Origin: an uncultured Clostridia bacterium
GTDB taxonomy: Bacteria; Bacillota; Clostridia; Christensenellales; Borkfalkiaceae
DNA length: 8,010 nt
Assembly: GCA_947632165.1 (NCBI GenBank)
Contig: CANROI010000059.1
Coordinates: 1 to 8,010, forward strand
Direction: 5' to 3'
Shown: piece after piece, positions 5,927 through 8,010 of the stretch
Position numbering within the stretch: the first letter of the stretch is position 1
How the letters are laid out: each line of letters opens with the position of its first letter
Translations under genes and position numbers: made by a program
The notes under the pieces: model-generated
The model's input: the letters and a program-made list of their open reading frames with translations, nothing else
The model's database searches: none
Told to the model about the DNA's origin: nothing

Positions 5927-7050
5927 AATTTAAAGAATTCTCCCTTGTTTGATTTGTTTAGCATTGATAAAAATTCCACCGGCGAATGATATTTCTCCGC
6001 TATTGCTTTTTCTATCCATAGAGCACCCAAGTAATAGGCTTCAAGATAACCAATATACTGCGTGGCATATATTAATGAAGTAATAAATTGTGAAACCTTA
6101 AGGCCTTGTTTACGTTTTCGTTCATAAATTAGATTTGCCCTTGTGTTACAATCAAGCAAATACGAATTGTTTAAAAACACCAAAGCGTTGTGTTTGACGA
6201 CATCGACATATTTCGAGGGGAAAGTGTTCCATTCGCAATAGGTAGCCCATCCCTCAGTCAGCATCATTGCCCCATGATCCATTAAGGTGTTGTTATGGCA
6301 GACGAAATTATAGAAATGACCGTGCCCAGGATATGTTTCGTGAATTATAGTGTAAAAGTAATCTTCCCGCTTAACTTCGTTATCATTGGTGTATAGAACG
6401 AGTTCATCGTGTCCTGTAGCCGAAATATCTCTATCCCACCATTCTCCATATCCATTCCCGACGGTAATCTTTTTGCCGAAATTTTTAATTGCATTGTTCC
6501 CAAAGCGCTTATTGAGCGTAGTGTCAGTAGTGGCGAAGAGGTACATTTTTTCAAATGTAGCTTGAGTTTCTCTATGAATTGTACGCTGAGCAGGACGTTT
6601 ATACGGTGTTGAGTCAAATTGATCGCTCAGAAAGATGTTCGTAATCGCCTCATGCGAATTGCCCAGTAGTTCTGCCACTAAGCACCAATATTCAAACTTT
6701 ACTTCATGCGCTTTTAACGATACATCAAGTAGGTGCAACAATTGCTGCTGAATTTGAGAGTCTTTGAAATTCGATTTAATCCTTTGCCTGTAGTAAGGGG
6801 CAAGCGCCATTGGCGTTTGTACAATTTTGTCAATGCTTTCTATTGCATATGTTAAGTATGTTTTAGCTTCGGAGACATTCTCGGACATCAAATCGAACAA
6901 AATTCCAAACGAATAAAATGAAGAATAAAATTCTACAATATTTTCGTAAATTTTGTATTCTTCATATTTCAGCTTTGTCATCCATTCTTTAACTTCATTT
7001 TTGACTTCAGTTTGAAAAAAAATGCGAAACTTCCAATCCCATACTGTCAT
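5917..7050 (-). CDS. DUF885-like zinc metallopeptidase homologue
   Basis: The 377-residue product shows H-E-T-Y-P-G-H at 237-243 followed by T-E-G-W-A-T-Y at 265-271. This is the hallmark of DUF885 proteins (H-E-x-x-P-G-H-H and E-G-W-A-x-Y), a family with a gluzincin-like metallopeptidase fold. Near the C-terminus Y-L-E-A-Y-Y-L-G-A-L-W-I-E-K-A (335-349) fits the conserved helix of the family. It differs in having H-G-H instead of H-H-x after P-G, and it is much shorter than the usual 550-600 residues, mainly at the N-terminus. There is no signal peptide or membrane helix, so it should be cytosolic. The start at 7050 has GGAG 6 nt upstream and lies about 54 nt below a strong promoter. It overlaps the next gene by 10 bp and forms a two-gene operon with it. 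Substrate unknown; peptidase activity is inferred from motifs. Confidence 0.75.
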   Translation of the reverse strand: MTVWDWKFRIFFQTEVKNEVKEWMTKLKYEEYKIYENIVEFYSSFYSFGILFDLMSENVSEAKTYLTYAIESIDKIVQTPMALAPYYRQRIKSNFKDSQIQQQLLHLLDVSLKAHEVKFEYWCLVAELLGNSHEAITNIFLSDQFDSTPYKRPAQRTIHRETQATFEKMYLFATTDTTLNKRFGNNAIKNFGKKITVGNGYGEWWDRDISATGHDELVLYTNDNEVKREDYFYTIIHETYPGHGHFYNFVCHNNTLMDHGAMMLTEGWATYCEWNTFPSKYVDVVKHNALVFLNNSYLLDCNTRANLIYERKRKQGLKVSQFITSLIYATQYIGYLEAYYLGALWIEKAIAEKYHSPVEFLSMLNKSNKGEFFKLWL

Positions 7051-7056
7051 ATATTT

Positions 7057-7063
7057 CTCCTCT
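7057..7063 (-). promoter_or_regulatory. Ribosome binding site of the metallopeptidase gene
   Basis: On the minus strand AGAGGAG ends 6 nt before the ATG at 7050, which decides this start over other in-frame ATG codons further in (for example residue 24). Confidence 0.75.
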
Positions 7064-7110
7064 TCGCCTATGCATTCCTTTACGGAAGAAGTTGTAATTC
7101 ATTTTGCAGT

Positions 7111-7139
7111 ATTATACCATAGATGGTTCAAAATCGCAA
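7111..7139 (-). promoter_or_regulatory. Promoter of the metallopeptidase/membrane-protein operon
   Basis: On the minus strand TTGCGA (7139-7134), a 17-bp spacer and a perfect TATAAT (7116-7111) with an upstream TG one base before it (extended -10) form a near-ideal sigma-A promoter. Transcription would start near 7104 and give a leader of about 54 nt. Confidence 0.75.
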
Positions 7140-7268
7140 GGATTTATATTAAAAAGTTTCACATCTTCGCCTCGGATAGAAAGTTTATGAATGAGACTTC
7201 CTTCACAAAAGCTAGAATTTTCTGCCAAATCATGAGACATTTGTTTTTTCTTTCGTTTTTTACTGTGA

Positions 7269-7287
7269 AAGCCCGAAGAACGGGTTT
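7269..7287 (+). other. Hairpin in the leader of the phage-type regulator gene
   Basis: AAGCCCG (7269-7275) pairs with CGGGTTT (7281-7287) around the loop AAGAA, with one G·U pair. It ends 10 nt before the Shine-Dalgarno site and has no T-run on either strand, so it is not a standard terminator. It might influence translation or mark an upstream transcript end, but the role is unproven. The rest of the 7140-7300 gap shows no convincing + strand promoter. Confidence 0.3.
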
Positions 7288-7297
7288 ATCCAAATTG

Positions 7298-7305
7298 AAA
7301 GGAGG
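7298..7305 (+). promoter_or_regulatory. Ribosome binding site fixing the start at 7310
   Basis: AAAGGAGG is a full anti-Shine-Dalgarno match 4 nt before the ATG at 7310. The frame is open far upstream to 7022, but that extension runs across the divergent promoter and into the metallopeptidase gene, so 7310 is the true start. Confidence 0.85.
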
Positions 7306-7309
7306 CTTT

Positions 7310-7909
7310 ATGGCACATGAGAACTGTACGCAAAGAAAGACGGAAGCAATCTTGAAGCTTTTGACAAAGCATGGAGTTTCAAGAAATAGTGCTTCAAACG
7401 ATCGATCTTTGCAGAAGGTTCCACAGAAGAAAAACAAGAATATCTATCATAACACTCTTAGTCTACTAAGACAGTATCGTACAATCGCTTGGCTTTTGGA
7501 ATGCTTTCCTCAGGCCATTGCAGAAGAACTTGAAAAACCTTTCGAAACGGTTGATGAATTGATCGACCAAGTCGATGTCGAGATGAGTTTTGGAAACCGA
7601 AAACTGGAAAATCGAATGGAAAGCATGAAAAAAACTCGGTTGGTTCTTGACCGCGTAAACGAGGCTTTGACGGTTCTCAAAAGAAAGCCAGATGATGGAG
7701 AAAGACTTTATGAGCTGATTTACCTTACATACATTGCTCCGGAGGTGTTGAATCATAACGATCTTCTTTATCGTTTGAATCTTTCATCGAGGCATTACTA
7801 TAGACTTCGAGAGCAAGCGGTTTCAATCATCTCCATCAGGTTATGGTCGGCCCCCAATCAAGAAGTTGATTTTTGGTTGGATCTACTTGCTGTTTTAGAG
7901 GAAGAATGA
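7310..7909 (+). CDS. Phage-type (ArpU/RinA-like) putative transcription regulator
   Basis: The product has 199 residues. The N-terminal 45 residues are polar and basic. The middle (about 46-125) is mostly helical with Y-R-T-I-A-W-L-L-E-C-F-P, I-A-E-E-L, and N-R-K-L-E-N-R. The C-terminal part holds L-I-Y-L-T-Y-I (136-142) and then D-L-L-Y-R-L-N-L-S-S-R-H-Y-Y-R-L-R-E-Q-A (about 151-170), which reads as a helix-turn-helix, followed by I-R-L-W. This layout resembles the small late-gene activators of Gram-positive phages (ArpU, RinA) and sigma-70 region 4-like proteins common in clostridial mobile DNA. The similarity is from memory of patterns, not a search, so the family name is tentative. It is divergent from the metallopeptidase operon across 259 bp and could regulate it or the gene beyond the right edge. 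Confidence 0.6.
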   Translation: MAHENCTQRKTEAILKLLTKHGVSRNSASNDRSLQKVPQKKNKNIYHNTLSLLRQYRTIAWLLECFPQAIAEELEKPFETVDELIDQVDVEMSFGNRKLENRMESMKKTRLVLDRVNEALTVLKRKPDDGERLYELIYLTYIAPEVLNHNDLLYRLNLSSRHYYRLREQAVSIISIRLWSAPNQEVDFWLDLLAVLEEE

Positions 7910-7955
7910 CGATAAAGTGGCATAATAAAGAAAAAAGGTTGGCATTGAAATGCGG

Positions 7956-7984
7956 ATGACATGCAAATGAGAATATGCTATGAT
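7956..7984 (+). promoter_or_regulatory. Promoter for a gene beyond the right edge
   Basis: ATGACA (7956-7961, five of six to TTGACA), a 17-bp spacer and TATGAT (7979-7984) preceded by TGC (extended -10) make a strong promoter. Just upstream GCATT-GA-AATGC (7942-7953) is a near-palindrome that could be an operator. Transcription would start near 7991. No reading frame can be assigned in the last 20 bases. Confidence 0.65.
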
Positions 7985-8010
7985 GGTATCGTCCCAAATT
8001 AGGGATGAAC

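Larger units (their letters stand above)
4526..8010. other. AT-rich block of probable foreign origin replacing the spoIVB 3' end and spo0A
   Basis: From about 4526 to the right edge base composition and codon use turn from strongly GC-rich to AT-rich, exactly where SpoIVB homology stops. The genes inside have no link to sporulation. They include a decayed PHP gene, an unusual metallopeptidase pair and a phage-type regulator. No integrase, transposase, terminal inverted repeat, direct repeat or tRNA is visible, so this could be one end of an integrative element or prophage, a chromosomal rearrangement, or an assembly join. The left edge is set by the end of homology and could be off by a few bases; the right edge lies outside the window. 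Confidence 0.6.

Noticed and set aside
6345..6617. Second minus-strand frame inside the metallopeptidase gene
   Set aside because: It is nested in another frame of a gene with clear family motifs and has no own signals.
7022..7309. N-terminal extension of the regulator frame to an ATG at 7022
   Set aside because: It would overlap the 5' end and promoter of the divergent metallopeptidase gene; a full Shine-Dalgarno site marks the ATG at 7310.
4526..8010. Transposon or integrative-element ends, CRISPR array or tRNA in the AT-rich block
   Set aside because: I found no paired inverted or direct repeats, no repeat-spacer pattern, no tRNA cloverleaf and no recombinase gene in the visible part.

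Overview
The left part of the window (1 to about 4525) is GC-rich and carries the order tlyA – nadK – argR – recN – spoIVB, all on the + strand. This is the conserved cluster that in endospore-forming Firmicutes (Clostridia and Bacilli) sits just upstream of spo0A. SpoIVB with a PDZ domain and S55 peptidase domain, ArgR in front of recN, and strong Shine-Dalgarno sites all point to a GC-rich member of the Clostridia. Function in this part is housekeeping plus sporulation: ribosomal RNA methylation, NADP synthesis, arginine-dependent repression, double-strand break repair, and the forespore protease that signals activation of mother-cell sigma-K.

At about position 4526 the text changes abruptly. 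SpoIVB is homologous up to the conserved G-A-V-T-H-V after its catalytic serine, then ends in 14 unrelated residues and a stop. The expected C-terminal end and the expected spo0A gene are absent. From here to the right edge the DNA is AT-rich with different codon use. I read this as foreign DNA or a rearrangement breakpoint. No integrase, transposase, inverted repeat or tRNA is visible, so the nature of the event is open.

The AT-rich block holds, in order: a clear rho-independent terminator (4617-4648); a frameshifted remnant of a PHP-domain phosphoesterase (about 4699-4983); two minus-strand genes whose ends overlap by 10 bp, namely a DUF885-like zinc-metallopeptidase homologue (upstream) and an unrecognised protein with a C-terminal pair of membrane helices (downstream), driven by a good extended -10 promoter; and, divergently, a phage-type (ArpU/RinA-like) putative regulator. 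A strong promoter at the right edge points to a further gene just outside the window.

Regulatory signals seen in the left part include a vegetative-type promoter so close to the nadK start that its mRNA would have almost no leader, a candidate sigma-G promoter in the recN–spoIVB gap, and a hairpin between nadK and argR that would terminate only antisense transcription.
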